From the NCBI GenBank assembly GCA_964596535.1, contig CAZQUR010000148.1:1-5264 (forward strand): a DNA stretch of 5,264 nt, written 5' to 3'. Origin of the DNA: GCA-002779465 sp964596535. Its GTDB lineage: Bacteria > Desulfobacterota > Desulfobacteria > Desulfobacterales > UBA2156. The notes below the pieces were generated by a model that ran no database searches, was not told where the DNA came from, and saw only the letters and a list, made by a program, of their open reading frames with translations. Position numbers and translations under genes: made by a program. Shown piece by piece: positions 1 to 5,264 of this stretch; position 1 is the stretch's first letter, and each line of letters opens with the position of its first letter.

Positions 1-65
1 GGATTCAAAAACGCTATGCCCTGGTGATCAACAAAAGCACCCTTGGGCATGCAAAGAATCTGTAG
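1..65 (+). CDS. 3' end of an unidentified protein gene (partial)
   Basis: Reading from base 3, 20 sense codons run without interruption to a TAG stop at 63-65, giving a tail that ends RYALVINKSTLGHAKNL. Codon choice resembles that of the other genes here, which supports a real gene end whose start lies before the window. The visible part is too short to assign a family, and I do not recognise it. The stop codon lies inside the first bases of the repeat arm that follows, so the repeat may have supplied or altered the natural C-terminus. It could instead be chance open sequence. Confidence 0.45.
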   Translation, partial: IQKRYALVINKSTLGHAKNL

Positions 66-114
66 GCGGAAGAATGCCGCGCAACGCCGCAGGCGGGCTT
101 TTTACGAAGCCATC
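62..114 (+). repeat. Repeat arm, left copy (inverted relative to 5213-5264)
   Basis: This 53-bp stretch matches the reverse complement of 5213-5264 at about 47 of 53 positions, with one single-base gap. Two blocks are identical: ATGCCGCGCAACGCCGCAG (74-92) and CTTTTTACGAAGCCATC (98-114). The differences cluster at 63, 68-69, 73, 93-94 and 97. The match stops sharply after GCCATC, 27 bases before the start codon at 142. No opposite arm is visible in bases 1-61, so this is a solitary arm or its partner lies upstream. From memory it resembles dispersed palindromic repeats of Desulfobacteraceae, which would need a genome-wide count to confirm. Confidence 0.85.
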
Positions 115-141
115 TAACAGACAAGAAACGGAGAGACATCA

Positions 142-393
142 ATGCCATTTGAACCCGAAAAGGACAAGGAACTCAAGCGATGGGTCTGCGAGGAAACCGG
201 TCTCGTGGTCACCATCAACCAGTACGCGGAGGCCCAGCCCAAGGTGCAGATCGGCCCCCGGGTCTTTCAACGCAAAGACGGAGCCCAGTCCCAGAGAAAA
301 GCGGGGCGGCTGGCCATGGAAGACCTCCTGTGGCTTTATGAGATCATCGACGACGTCAAGGAAGAGTTGAGCCGCCGGGTCAAACCCGAATGA
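142..393 (+). CDS. Small conserved-type protein, possibly PC4-like nucleic-acid binding
   Basis: This 83-residue soluble protein has no signal peptide, membrane segment or cysteine cluster (one Cys, at 16). A purine-rich GGAGAG at 130-135 sits 6 bases before ATG 142 and supports the start. The layout is short beta-rich segments (about residues 20-45, including LVVTINQY and KVQIGPRVF), a turn with KDG at 45-47, a basic stretch ending KAGRL, then an acidic C-terminal helix (about 59-80, MEDLLWLYEIIDDVKEEL). This order, strands then K-D-G, a basic K-x-G-x-L and a helix, resembles the transcriptional coactivator p15/PC4 family, whose members bind single-stranded DNA. I infer that by eye. The gene ends in an ATGA overlap with an upstream candidate start of the next gene and lies two genes before ligA. 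The product could also be an unrelated hypothetical protein. Confidence 0.8.
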   Translation: MPFEPEKDKELKRWVCEETGLVVTINQYAEAQPKVQIGPRVFQRKDGAQSQRKAGRLAMEDLLWLYEIIDDVKEELSRRVKPE

Positions 394-425
394 TCCCTTC
401 CGTGAAGGAAAAAAGAAACGCCGCC

Positions 426-432
426 GGGAAGG
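426..432 (+). promoter_or_regulatory. Candidate ribosome binding site deciding the phosphorylase start
   Basis: GGGAAGG lies 5 bases before ATG 438, whereas ATG 390 is preceded by GGTCAAACCCGA, which has no Shine-Dalgarno match. This favours 438 as the start, although re-initiation after the TGA at 391-393 could still serve 390. Confidence 0.45.
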
Positions 433-437
433 GGGAG

Positions 438-1190
438 ATGGACACCCCCATCGTCCGGCCCGTGGTGCCGAAGGCGGTTCCACCGGGAGGGCACGGGGCC
501 GTGATGGTGGGAAGCCGCACCGATCTTTCGCGCCTCATCGAGAAAACAACCCCGGATCCGGTGGAAGGCATCCCTTTGTTTTTGAGCCGGCTTTATCGGG
601 TGAACGCCGAATCCGCCGGATGGTACCTGGCCGGGCCCATGGTGGGCGCGCCTTACGCCGTCATGCTGCTTGAAACGCTCGTGGCCATGGGCGTAAAAAA
701 AATACTCTTTTACGGATGGTGCGGCGCCGTTTCCAAAAAGGTGCGTATCGGGGACATTCTCCTTCCCACGGAAGCGGTTATTGATGAAGGCACTTCCCGG
801 CATTACCCAAACCGGGAGGGGGGGGCGGATCAAAGGCGGAGATCGAAAAGGGTCGTGCCCTCGGCGGACTTGCAGGAAGCGCTTCGCGGCGAAATGATGC
901 GGCGGCGGATGGCCTTTCAAGAAGGTCCGGTGTGGACCACGGACGCCATCTTCCGGGAGACCCCCCGGAAAACGGCGCACCATCAGCGACAGGGGGTTTC
1001 GGCCGTGGAAATGGAAGCATCGGCGCTGTTTTCCGCCGGACGGTCCCACGGCGTCGCCGTGGGGGCCGTGATGGTGGTTTCCGATGAAATTGCGTCATTC
1101 ACATGGGTTCCGGGATTCAAGGACCCGCGCTTCCAATCCGCACGACAACAGGTCTGCGATGTGGTGCACAGCGTATGTCAACGCCTGTAA
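438..1190 (+). CDS. Nucleoside phosphorylase, uridine phosphorylase (PNP/UDP) family
   Basis: This is a predicted cytoplasmic enzyme that splits a nucleoside with phosphate into a free base and (deoxy)ribose-1-phosphate, for salvage. From ATG 438 the product is 250 residues; from ATG 390 it is 266, with a 16-residue extension (IPSVKEKRNAAGKGE) that does not look like part of the fold. Numbered from the longer form, family motifs are AGPMVGAP (81-88), LLETLVAMG with GWCGAV (109-114), GDILLP with DEGTSRHY (132-139), TTDAIF (183-188), VEMEASAL (206-213, ribose-binding Met-Glu) and SDE (231-233), whose Asp is the usual catalytic acid. All key motifs are present, so the enzyme is probably active; whether it prefers uridine or another nucleoside cannot be read from sequence. 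Its end overlaps ligA by 16 bases, suggesting coupled translation. Runs of eight A (695-702) and eight G (818-825) are potential slippage sites, but the frame stays intact across both. Confidence 0.88.
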   Translation: MDTPIVRPVVPKAVPPGGHGAVMVGSRTDLSRLIEKTTPDPVEGIPLFLSRLYRVNAESAGWYLAGPMVGAPYAVMLLETLVAMGVKKILFYGWCGAVSKKVRIGDILLPTEAVIDEGTSRHYPNREGGADQRRRSKRVVPSADLQEALRGEMMRRRMAFQEGPVWTTDAIFRETPRKTAHHQRQGVSAVEMEASALFSAGRSHGVAVGAVMVVSDEIASFTWVPGFKDPRFQSARQQVCDVVHSVCQRL

Positions 1191-3226
1191 CGCCTGTAAT
1201 CGAAGCCCGCGCCAAAGCCCTTAGAGAGGCGATCCGCCGGCATAATTACCGCTACTATGTCCTGGACGATCCCGAGGTCTCCGATGCCCGGTACGACCGC
1301 CTCATGCAGGAACTCATCGCCCTGGAAGCGGCGTATCCGGGGTTGCGCACGCCCGATTCCCCCACCCAGCGGGTGGGCGCCTCACCCCTGGAGGCCTTCG
1401 AGACCGTGGAGCGGTCGGTGCCCATGCTCAGTCTCGACAACGCCTTCAGTCATGATGCCGTTAAGGAATTTCACAAACGCATCCAAAAAGAATTGAAAAC
1501 AGAAGACGCCGCCCGCTACACGGTGGAACCCAAGATGGACGGGGTCGCGGTGGAACTCGTCTATGAAGACGGGGCGTTGGTCCTGGGCGCGACACGGGGG
1601 GACGGGATCCGGGGAGAAGTGATCACGGAAAATATCCGGACCATCCGGAGCATCCCGTTGGTCCTTGAAAAGACCCACGAAAAGGGTGTGCCGCCGTATC
1701 TGGAAGTGCGCGGCGAAGTCTTCATGGAAGTCGAGAAGTTTAAAGCGCTCAATGCCAAACGCCTTGGGGAAGGTCAACCCCCCTTTGCCAATCCCCGAAA
1801 CGCGGCGGCCGGATCCCTCCGGCAGCTCGATTCCCGGATCACGGCGGGACGTCCCCTGGATATCTTTTTTTACGGCGTGGGAAGAATGACGGGGGTATCC
1901 TTTGCATCCCACTGGGAGATCCTCTGCCGGCTGAAAAAATGGGGGCTGAAGATCAACCCGCACATTCAACCCCGCATCCCCATTGACGCCGTGCAGGCCT
2001 TTTACGACAAACTCCAACGGATGCGACACGATCTGCCTTACGAGATCGACGGAATCGTGGTGAAGGTGGACCGCATCGACTTTCAGCAGCGTCTGGGCGC
2101 CAAAGCCCGGAGTCCCCGATGGGCCCTGGCCTGGAAGTTCGCCGCCACCCGGGAGACGACGATCCTGGAAGACATCGAAATCCAGGTGGGGCGCACCGGG
2201 ACCCTGACCCCTGTGGCCCGTTTGCAGCCCGTCACCGTGGGCGGGGTCACCGTCAGCCGGGCCACGCTGCACAACGAAGACGAGATCAAACGAAAGGATA
2301 TCCGCGTCGGCGACACCGTATGGGTCCAACGGGCCGGGGATGTGATTCCCGAGGTGGTCAAGGCCATTGTCTCCAAAAGGACGGGAAGGGAAGCGCCCTT
2401 CGAGATGCCCAAAACCTGCCCGGTCTGCCAGGAGCCGGCGGTGCGGCTGGAAGGCGAATCGGCGCTTCGGTGCGTCAATGCCGCCTGCCCGGCCCAGGTG
2501 AAGGGCGCGATTTTACATTTTGCCTCCAAAGGCGCGTTTGACATCGACGGCCTGGGCGACAAACTGGTGGCCCAACTGGTGGACAAGGGATACGTCCGCT
2601 CTTATGCCGATCTCTTCTTTTTGAAAAAAGAAGACTTCTTGAACCTCGAGCGGATGGGTGAAAAATCCGCCGCCAACCTCATGAATGCCGTTGAAAAAAG
2701 CAAGACCGTTTCCCTGGCGCGTTTCATCTACGCCTTGGGGATCCGCCACGTGGGGGAGAGTGTGGCACTTCTTTTGGCCCGGCGTTTCAAACGCCTTGAC
2801 GCCTTCCTGGCAGCAGATGAAGAAACACTCGCCGCCATAGAAGGCATCGGCCCGATTATTGCCAAGAGCATCCGTGCCTTTCTGGGCAATGAACGGAATC
2901 GCGAAGCCATCCACCGGATGCTCCACCAGGGAGCGGTGACGATTCAGGCGGAAAAAGACCCCGGCGTGGAAAAGGGCGTCTTCGAGGGGAAGACCGTGGT
3001 CCTCACCGGTTCCCTGAAGGAAATGACCCGGAGCGCGGCCAAGGCGCAGATCGAAAATCAAGGGGGGAAGGTGAGCAGTTCGGTGAGTCGCGGGACGGAT
3101 TTTCTGATAAAAGGAGACGCGCCGGGATCCAAGCTGGAAAAAGCCCGGGAGTTGGGGGTGAAGATCATCGAAGAAGCGGCGTTTTATCGGATGCTCGACC
3201 GCCGCGGTGATACATCTTCTTCTTGA
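1175..3226 (+). CDS. ligA: NAD+-dependent DNA ligase LigA
   Basis: LigA seals single-strand breaks in replication and repair by forming a ligase-AMP from NAD+. The 683-residue length is normal. Domains in order: the Ia NAD+-binding region (about 1-70, with H23, Y27-Y28 and D37-x-x-Y40-D41); the nucleotidyltransferase domain, with SLDN at 86-89, catalytic Lys120 in KMDG (120-123), EVRGEVF (177-183), YEIDGIVVKVD (289-299) and WALAWKF (316-322); the OB fold with VGRTGTLTPVA (338-348) and AGDVIPEV (387-394); a four-cysteine zinc site (C415, C418, C433, C438); helix-hairpin-helix repeats (about 450-590); and a C-terminal BRCT domain (about 602-675, KTVVLTGSL). ATG 1175 is chosen because it gives the family's normal N-terminus; an upstream in-frame ATG at 1103 would add 24 residues read from phosphorylase sequence. 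The start overlaps the preceding gene by 16 bases and has no strong Shine-Dalgarno, consistent with coupling. Motif V reads AWKFAA rather than the common A(Y/F)KFPA, probably a tolerated change. Confidence 0.98.
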   Translation: MSTPVTPVIEARAKALREAIRRHNYRYYVLDDPEVSDARYDRLMQELIALEAAYPGLRTPDSPTQRVGASPLEAFETVERSVPMLSLDNAFSHDAVKEFHKRIQKELKTEDAARYTVEPKMDGVAVELVYEDGALVLGATRGDGIRGEVITENIRTIRSIPLVLEKTHEKGVPPYLEVRGEVFMEVEKFKALNAKRLGEGQPPFANPRNAAAGSLRQLDSRITAGRPLDIFFYGVGRMTGVSFASHWEILCRLKKWGLKINPHIQPRIPIDAVQAFYDKLQRMRHDLPYEIDGIVVKVDRIDFQQRLGAKARSPRWALAWKFAATRETTILEDIEIQVGRTGTLTPVARLQPVTVGGVTVSRATLHNEDEIKRKDIRVGDTVWVQRAGDVIPEVVKAIVSKRTGREAPFEMPKTCPVCQEPAVRLEGESALRCVNAACPAQVKGAILHFASKGAFDIDGLGDKLVAQLVDKGYVRSYADLFFLKKEDFLNLERMGEKSAANLMNAVEKSKTVSLARFIYALGIRHVGESVALLLARRFKRLDAFLAADEETLAAIEGIGPIIAKSIRAFLGNERNREAIHRMLHQGAVTIQAEKDPGVEKGVFEGKTVVLTGSLKEMTRSAAKAQIENQGGKVSSSVSRGTDFLIKGDAPGSKLEKARELGVKIIEEAAFYRMLDRRGDTSSS

Positions 3227-3290
3227 GTTTGAACCGTTAATGATCTTACGCCGATCGAATCGGATTTTCAGGGCGCTGTCCCTTTTGGAC

Positions 3291-3297
3291 AAGGAGG
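3291..3297 (+). promoter_or_regulatory. Strong ribosome binding site of the acylphosphatase gene
   Basis: AAGGAGG lies 5 bases before ATG 3303. It fixes that start and rules out the longer open frame from 3207, in which this site would be coding. Confidence 0.85.
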
Positions 3298-3302
3298 ATT
3301 TC

Positions 3303-3584
3303 ATGGAAGAGAAAGTAAGGGCCCATGTGGTGATCCACGGCCGCGTCCAGGGGGTTTTTTTCCGGATGGAAACCCGCAAAACCGCGCTGCAGCATAAAGT
3401 GGACGGATGGGTGAGAAACAATCCGGACGGCACGGTGGAAGCGGTCTTTGAAGGGGATAAACCCCGGGTGGAGGCGGTCTTGTCCTGGTGCGGCCACGGT
3501 CCGCCCCACGCCCGGGTGGACGACGTAAAACTCGAGTGGGCGCCGTACACGGGAAAATATGCAACCTTTGACATCCGGTACTGA
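3303..3584 (+). CDS. acyP: Acylphosphatase
   Basis: This small cytoplasmic enzyme hydrolyses acyl phosphates such as acetyl or carbamoyl phosphate to a carboxylate and phosphate. The 93-residue length is that of a full single-domain acylphosphatase. The phosphate-binding signature GRVQGVFFR (13-21) carries the catalytic Arg21, and GWVRNNPDGTVEA (35-47) carries Asn39, the expected water-positioning residue. The C-terminus ends in an aromatic residue (FDIRY), as is common in the family. It follows ligA by 76 bases with its own strong ribosome binding site. I found no convincing promoter in the gap, so read-through from ligA is likely. Its physiological substrate is not indicated, and the family's role in bacteria is poorly defined. 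Confidence 0.96.
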   Translation: MEEKVRAHVVIHGRVQGVFFRMETRKTALQHKVDGWVRNNPDGTVEAVFEGDKPRVEAVLSWCGHGPPHARVDDVKLEWAPYTGKYATFDIRY

Positions 3585-3640
3585 TCTCTAACAAAGGGCG
3601 GAAGGACGCCGGTGCACGGTATCCCAGCCGTTTCAAAACA

Positions 3641-3685
3641 AAAAAGCGGCCGGGGAAAATGGATCCGTTGACCCGGCCGCTTTTT
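3641..3685. terminator. Bidirectional intrinsic terminator between convergent genes
   Basis: AAAAAGCGGCCGGG (3641-3654) pairs perfectly with CCCGGCCGCTTTTT (3672-3685) around a 17-base loop. The nine-pair GC core is flanked by an A tract on one side and a T tract on the other, so both transcripts end in U-rich sequence. It sits 56 bases after the acylphosphatase stop and 24 bases beyond the HU stop, as expected for a shared terminator. Confidence 0.93.
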
Positions 3686-3709
3686 ACGTTGTGTGGCTGT
3701 GCGCTTTTT

Positions 3710-3982
3710 TTACACGGCGTCCTTGAGTTTTTTCCCGGGTTTGAACTTGACAACGTTGGAGGCTTTGATCTTGATGGGTTCTCCGGTCTGCGGGTTTCTT
3801 CCCTTTCGGGCTTTTCGCTTGGATTTGTAAAACGTTCCAAACCCAACCAGCGTCACTTTTCCGGCCTTTTTCTTCAGGGCCTTTGTGACATTGGCGACAA
3901 ACGAGTCGAGAGCCGCCGCGGCCGCAACCTTGGGAACGCCCGCATCCTTTGCCATTTGTTCCACCAGTTCTGCCTTTGTCAT
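3710..3982 (-). CDS. HU-family DNA-binding protein
   Basis: This nucleoid-associated protein bends and compacts DNA as a dimer. Its 90 residues are the standard HU length: two N-terminal helices (about 3-38, TKAELVEQMAKDAGVPK), then the beta sheet and DNA-binding arm with the family signature GFGTFYKSKRKARKGRNPQTG (47-67), the intercalating proline being P64. The tail VVKFKPGKKLKDAV matches HU rather than IHF subunits, which are usually longer and differ at the C-terminus, but an IHF-like role cannot be excluded. The start at 3982 is preferred because AAAAGGGGGG (complement of 3990-3999) lies 7 bases upstream; an in-frame ATG at 4015 would add 11 unlikely residues and make that site coding. 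It is transcribed alone from its own promoter and stops before the shared terminator. Confidence 0.97.
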   Translation of the reverse strand: MTKAELVEQMAKDAGVPKVAAAAALDSFVANVTKALKKKAGKVTLVGFGTFYKSKRKARKGRNPQTGEPIKIKASNVVKFKPGKKLKDAV

Positions 3983-4036
3983 AGTCTTTCCCCCCTTTTG
4001 TAGTTTGATATTCACGCCAGCCGAAATTTTCCTTGA

Positions 4037-4065
4037 GCCTTAACGAAGCTTTTGCGGGATGTCAA
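4037..4065 (-). promoter_or_regulatory. Candidate sigma-70-type promoter of the HU gene
   Basis: On the - strand a perfect -35 box, TTGACA (4065-4060), is followed after 16-17 bases by TTAAGGC (4043-4037) as a poor -10 match. Transcription would begin near 4030, leaving a leader of about 48 bases. AT-rich sequence extends upstream of the -35 box, as in UP elements. The -35 is convincing; the -10 is weak by the E. coli standard. Confidence 0.55.
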
Positions 4066-4087
4066 TACAATTTATTCGGATTTCGTT

Positions 4088-4101
4088 AAAAAAATTTTTT
4101 T
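4088..4101. promoter_or_regulatory. A7T7 tract upstream of the HU promoter
   Basis: Seven A are followed by seven T, a self-complementary tract about 23 bases beyond the -35 box. Such tracts are rigid and intrinsically curved, and are known HU, IHF or H-NS-type targets or UP-like promoter elements. Next to it, TGTCCCGGACA (4103-4113) is an 11-base palindrome. Read on the - strand, palindrome then T tract also loosely resembles a terminator for ftsY, though the stem is short and an A tract intervenes. Confidence 0.4.
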
Positions 4102-4202
4102 ATGTCCCGGACAAAGCCCGTGGATGTTGAATCCAGAGGGGTGAACCTGCGCAAATTCAGTGGTTGAAGACCTCGGCAAAGAGGGGGGTGACCATAATCG
4201 AT

Positions 4203-5198
4203 TCAAAAGAGCGCATCCACGAATAAGACGGGATCGAAATCCTGCAGGTCGTCGATGGATTCTCCCACACCGACATACTTCAACGGGATTTGCAGCCGGC
4301 TGCAAATCCCCACCACAATGCCGCCCTTGGCGGTACCGTCCAGCTTGGTCAGCGCGATGCCGGTGATTTCCAGGGCGTCGTGGAAGAGCCTGGCCTGGGA
4401 AACGGCATTTTGGCCGGTGGTGGCATCCAGGACCAGGAGGGTTTCATGGGGGCTTCCGGGGAGCTGCCGGGCCACGGTCCGCCGGATTTTTTTCAGCTCC
4501 TCCATGAGATTGACCTTGGTATGGAGCCGGCCCGCCGTATCGATGATCACGGTATCCGCCCCCCGGGCAAAGGCCGCTTCCATGGCGTCAAAGGCCACCG
4601 CCGCCGGGTCCGAATTCTCCTTGTGCTTGATGATTTCCGCCCCGGCGCGCCGGGCCCAGATTTCCAACTGCTCAATGGCCGCCGCACGGAAGGTATCCGC
4701 CGCGGCGATCAAAACCGATTCGCCCTTTGCCTTTCGTTTCGCCGCGATCTTCCCGATGGTGGTGGTTTTCCCTACACCGTTGACGCCCACCACCAGGATC
4801 ACATGGGGTTTTTCCGCCGGCGCCGGCGGAGGAGCTTGGCCGGCGCTCAGCACCTGGAGCAATTCTGTTTTAATCAGGGCTTTGAGGGCGTCGGCATCCG
4901 TGAGGCGGTCCGCTTCGCGGGAGATTTTTTCGATGAGGGTGGTGGCGGTGTGAATCCCGATATCCGCGGTGATGAGCAGTTCTTCCAGGTGCTCCAGATC
5001 CGATGCATCGATTCTCTTTTTTACCGAAAAGAGTTCGTCGATATCCGTGGTGAGTACTTGTCGGGTCTTGGAAAGCCCTTTTTTCAGACGCTGGAAAAAT
5101 ATCGAGGACGAAACCGCTTCAGAAGGGGCCGTCCCATGGGTTTCGGGTGCGGCTTTCTTTTCGGCTTCTTTTTTTTTGCCAAACCAGTTCAATGCCAC
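4203..5198 (-). CDS. ftsY: Signal recognition particle receptor FtsY
   Basis: FtsY is the membrane-associated GTPase that docks SRP-ribosome complexes for co-translational insertion of membrane proteins. The 331-residue product is compact, with a short charged N-terminus instead of the long acidic A domain of E. coli FtsY (497 residues). The basic MALNWFGKKKEAEKK and the segment SIFFQRLKKGLSKTR (32-46), aligned with the membrane-targeting helix of the family, should serve lipid binding. The N domain spans about 47-120. The G domain has the P-loop GVNGVGKTTT (138-147), DTFRAAA (168-174), DTAGR (220-224), TKLDGTAKGG (284-293) and GVGE (310-313). All GTPase motifs are intact. The start is GTG at 5198, 9 bases after AAGGA; two ATGs just upstream (5208, 5205) are in another frame and too close to that site. 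A run of nine A in the coding strand (codons 7-10) is a possible slippage site. The upstream promoter is outside the window. Confidence 0.97.
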   Translation of the reverse strand: MALNWFGKKKEAEKKAAPETHGTAPSEAVSSSIFFQRLKKGLSKTRQVLTTDIDELFSVKKRIDASDLEHLEELLITADIGIHTATTLIEKISREADRLTDADALKALIKTELLQVLSAGQAPPPAPAEKPHVILVVGVNGVGKTTTIGKIAAKRKAKGESVLIAAADTFRAAAIEQLEIWARRAGAEIIKHKENSDPAAVAFDAMEAAFARGADTVIIDTAGRLHTKVNLMEELKKIRRTVARQLPGSPHETLLVLDATTGQNAVSQARLFHDALEITGIALTKLDGTAKGGIVVGICSRLQIPLKYVGVGESIDDLQDFDPVLFVDALF

Positions 5199-5207
5199 GA
5201 TTCATCA

Positions 5208-5212
5208 TCCTT
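5208..5212 (-). promoter_or_regulatory. Ribosome binding site of ftsY, deciding a GTG start
   Basis: On the - strand AAGGA lies 9 bases before GTG 5198, suitable spacing. It directly abuts the conserved GCCATC end of the repeat arm, so the repeat ends exactly where the translation signal begins. Confidence 0.7.
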
Positions 5213-5264
5213 GATGGCTTCGTAAAAAGTCCATCTGCGGCGTTGCGCGGCATCCTTCGCCTGC
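5213..5264 (-). repeat. Repeat arm, right copy (inverted relative to 62-114), cut by window edge
   Basis: Read on the - strand, these 52 bases run from GCAGGCGAAGGATG to CTTTTTACGAAGCCATC and match the left copy apart from five substitutions and one base gap. The end towards ftsY is sharp; the other end reaches the last base of the window, so the true length is unknown. Relative to its gene it has the same orientation as the left copy has to the gene at 142. The sequence is non-coding here and probably continues upstream of ftsY. Confidence 0.85.

Noticed and set aside
74..370. 98-residue + strand open frame beginning inside the left repeat arm
   Set aside because: It overlaps the 83-residue gene in another frame, begins in repeat DNA, and has low-complexity Arg/Ser/Pro-rich sequence without a ribosome binding site.
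336..1049. 237-residue - strand open frame opposite the phosphorylase gene
   Set aside because: It is antisense to a gene with clear family motifs; its sequence is His/Pro/Gly/Arg-rich and unlike any family I recognise.
1382..2329. 315-residue - strand open frame opposite ligA
   Set aside because: It is a shadow of the ligase gene produced by GC-rich third positions; it has no motif.
3207..3302. 32-residue N-terminal extension of acylphosphatase
   Set aside because: The strong AAGGAGG at 3291-3297 and the normal family length point to ATG 3303.
3227..3302. Possible terminator or promoter between ligA and acylphosphatase
   Set aside because: Only short 4-bp stems (CGAT/ATCG, AGGG/CCCT) and no clear -35/-10 pair are visible.
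2513..3574. 353-residue - strand open frame spanning the ligA end, the gap and acylphosphatase
   Set aside because: It runs antisense to two well-supported genes and shows no recognisable domain.
3983..4015. 11-residue N-terminal extension of the HU protein
   Set aside because: It would place the ribosome binding site inside the coding region, and HU proteins normally begin at the MTKAELV-type sequence.
4290..5225. 311-residue + strand open frame opposite ftsY
   Set aside because: It is antisense to an FtsY with all GTPase motifs; the frame is Gly/Arg/Phe-rich shadow sequence.
62..5264. Composite transposon bounded by the inverted repeat arms
   Set aside because: The interior is all housekeeping genes with no transposase or integrase, and the arms look like dispersed repeats at gene starts, not the ends of one element.

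Overview
The window looks like a piece of core chromosome from a Gram-negative anaerobe, most likely of the Desulfobacterota (former Deltaproteobacteria). I infer this from the moderately GC-rich codon use, the style of the LigA, FtsY and HU proteins, and a short repeat ending in CTTTTTACGAAGCCATC. From memory, that repeat resembles repeats scattered through Desulfobacteraceae genomes. No database search was possible, so the lineage is an inference.

Layout. Bases 1-65 hold the last 20 codons of an unidentified + strand gene. A 53-bp repeat arm follows at 62-114. Next comes a tightly packed + strand group: a small PC4-like protein (142-393), a uridine-phosphorylase-type nucleoside phosphorylase (start at 390 or, preferred, 438; end 1190), NAD+-dependent DNA ligase LigA (1175-3226, overlapping the previous gene by 16 bases), and acylphosphatase (3303-3584, with its own strong ribosome binding site). 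A 14-bp-stem terminator at 3641-3685 separates this group from the convergent - strand genes. These are an HU-type nucleoid protein (3982 down to 3710), with its own promoter and a perfect A7T7 tract upstream, and ftsY, the signal recognition particle receptor (GTG start at 5198, end 4203). A second copy of the repeat arm (5213-5264), inverted relative to the first, abuts the ftsY ribosome binding site and runs off the window.

How the genes fit together. LigA seals nicks in replication and repair and uses NAD+. The preceding nucleoside phosphorylase belongs to nucleoside salvage, and the small PC4-like protein may bind single-stranded DNA, so the first three genes suggest a loose nucleic-acid metabolism cluster. 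Acylphosphatase, HU and FtsY are housekeeping functions with no evident pathway link. No gap exceeds 300 bases. I saw no tRNA, rRNA, CRISPR array, transposase or phage gene. The least ordinary feature is the pair of inverted repeat arms, each placed just upstream of a start codon; no new biochemical system is evident.
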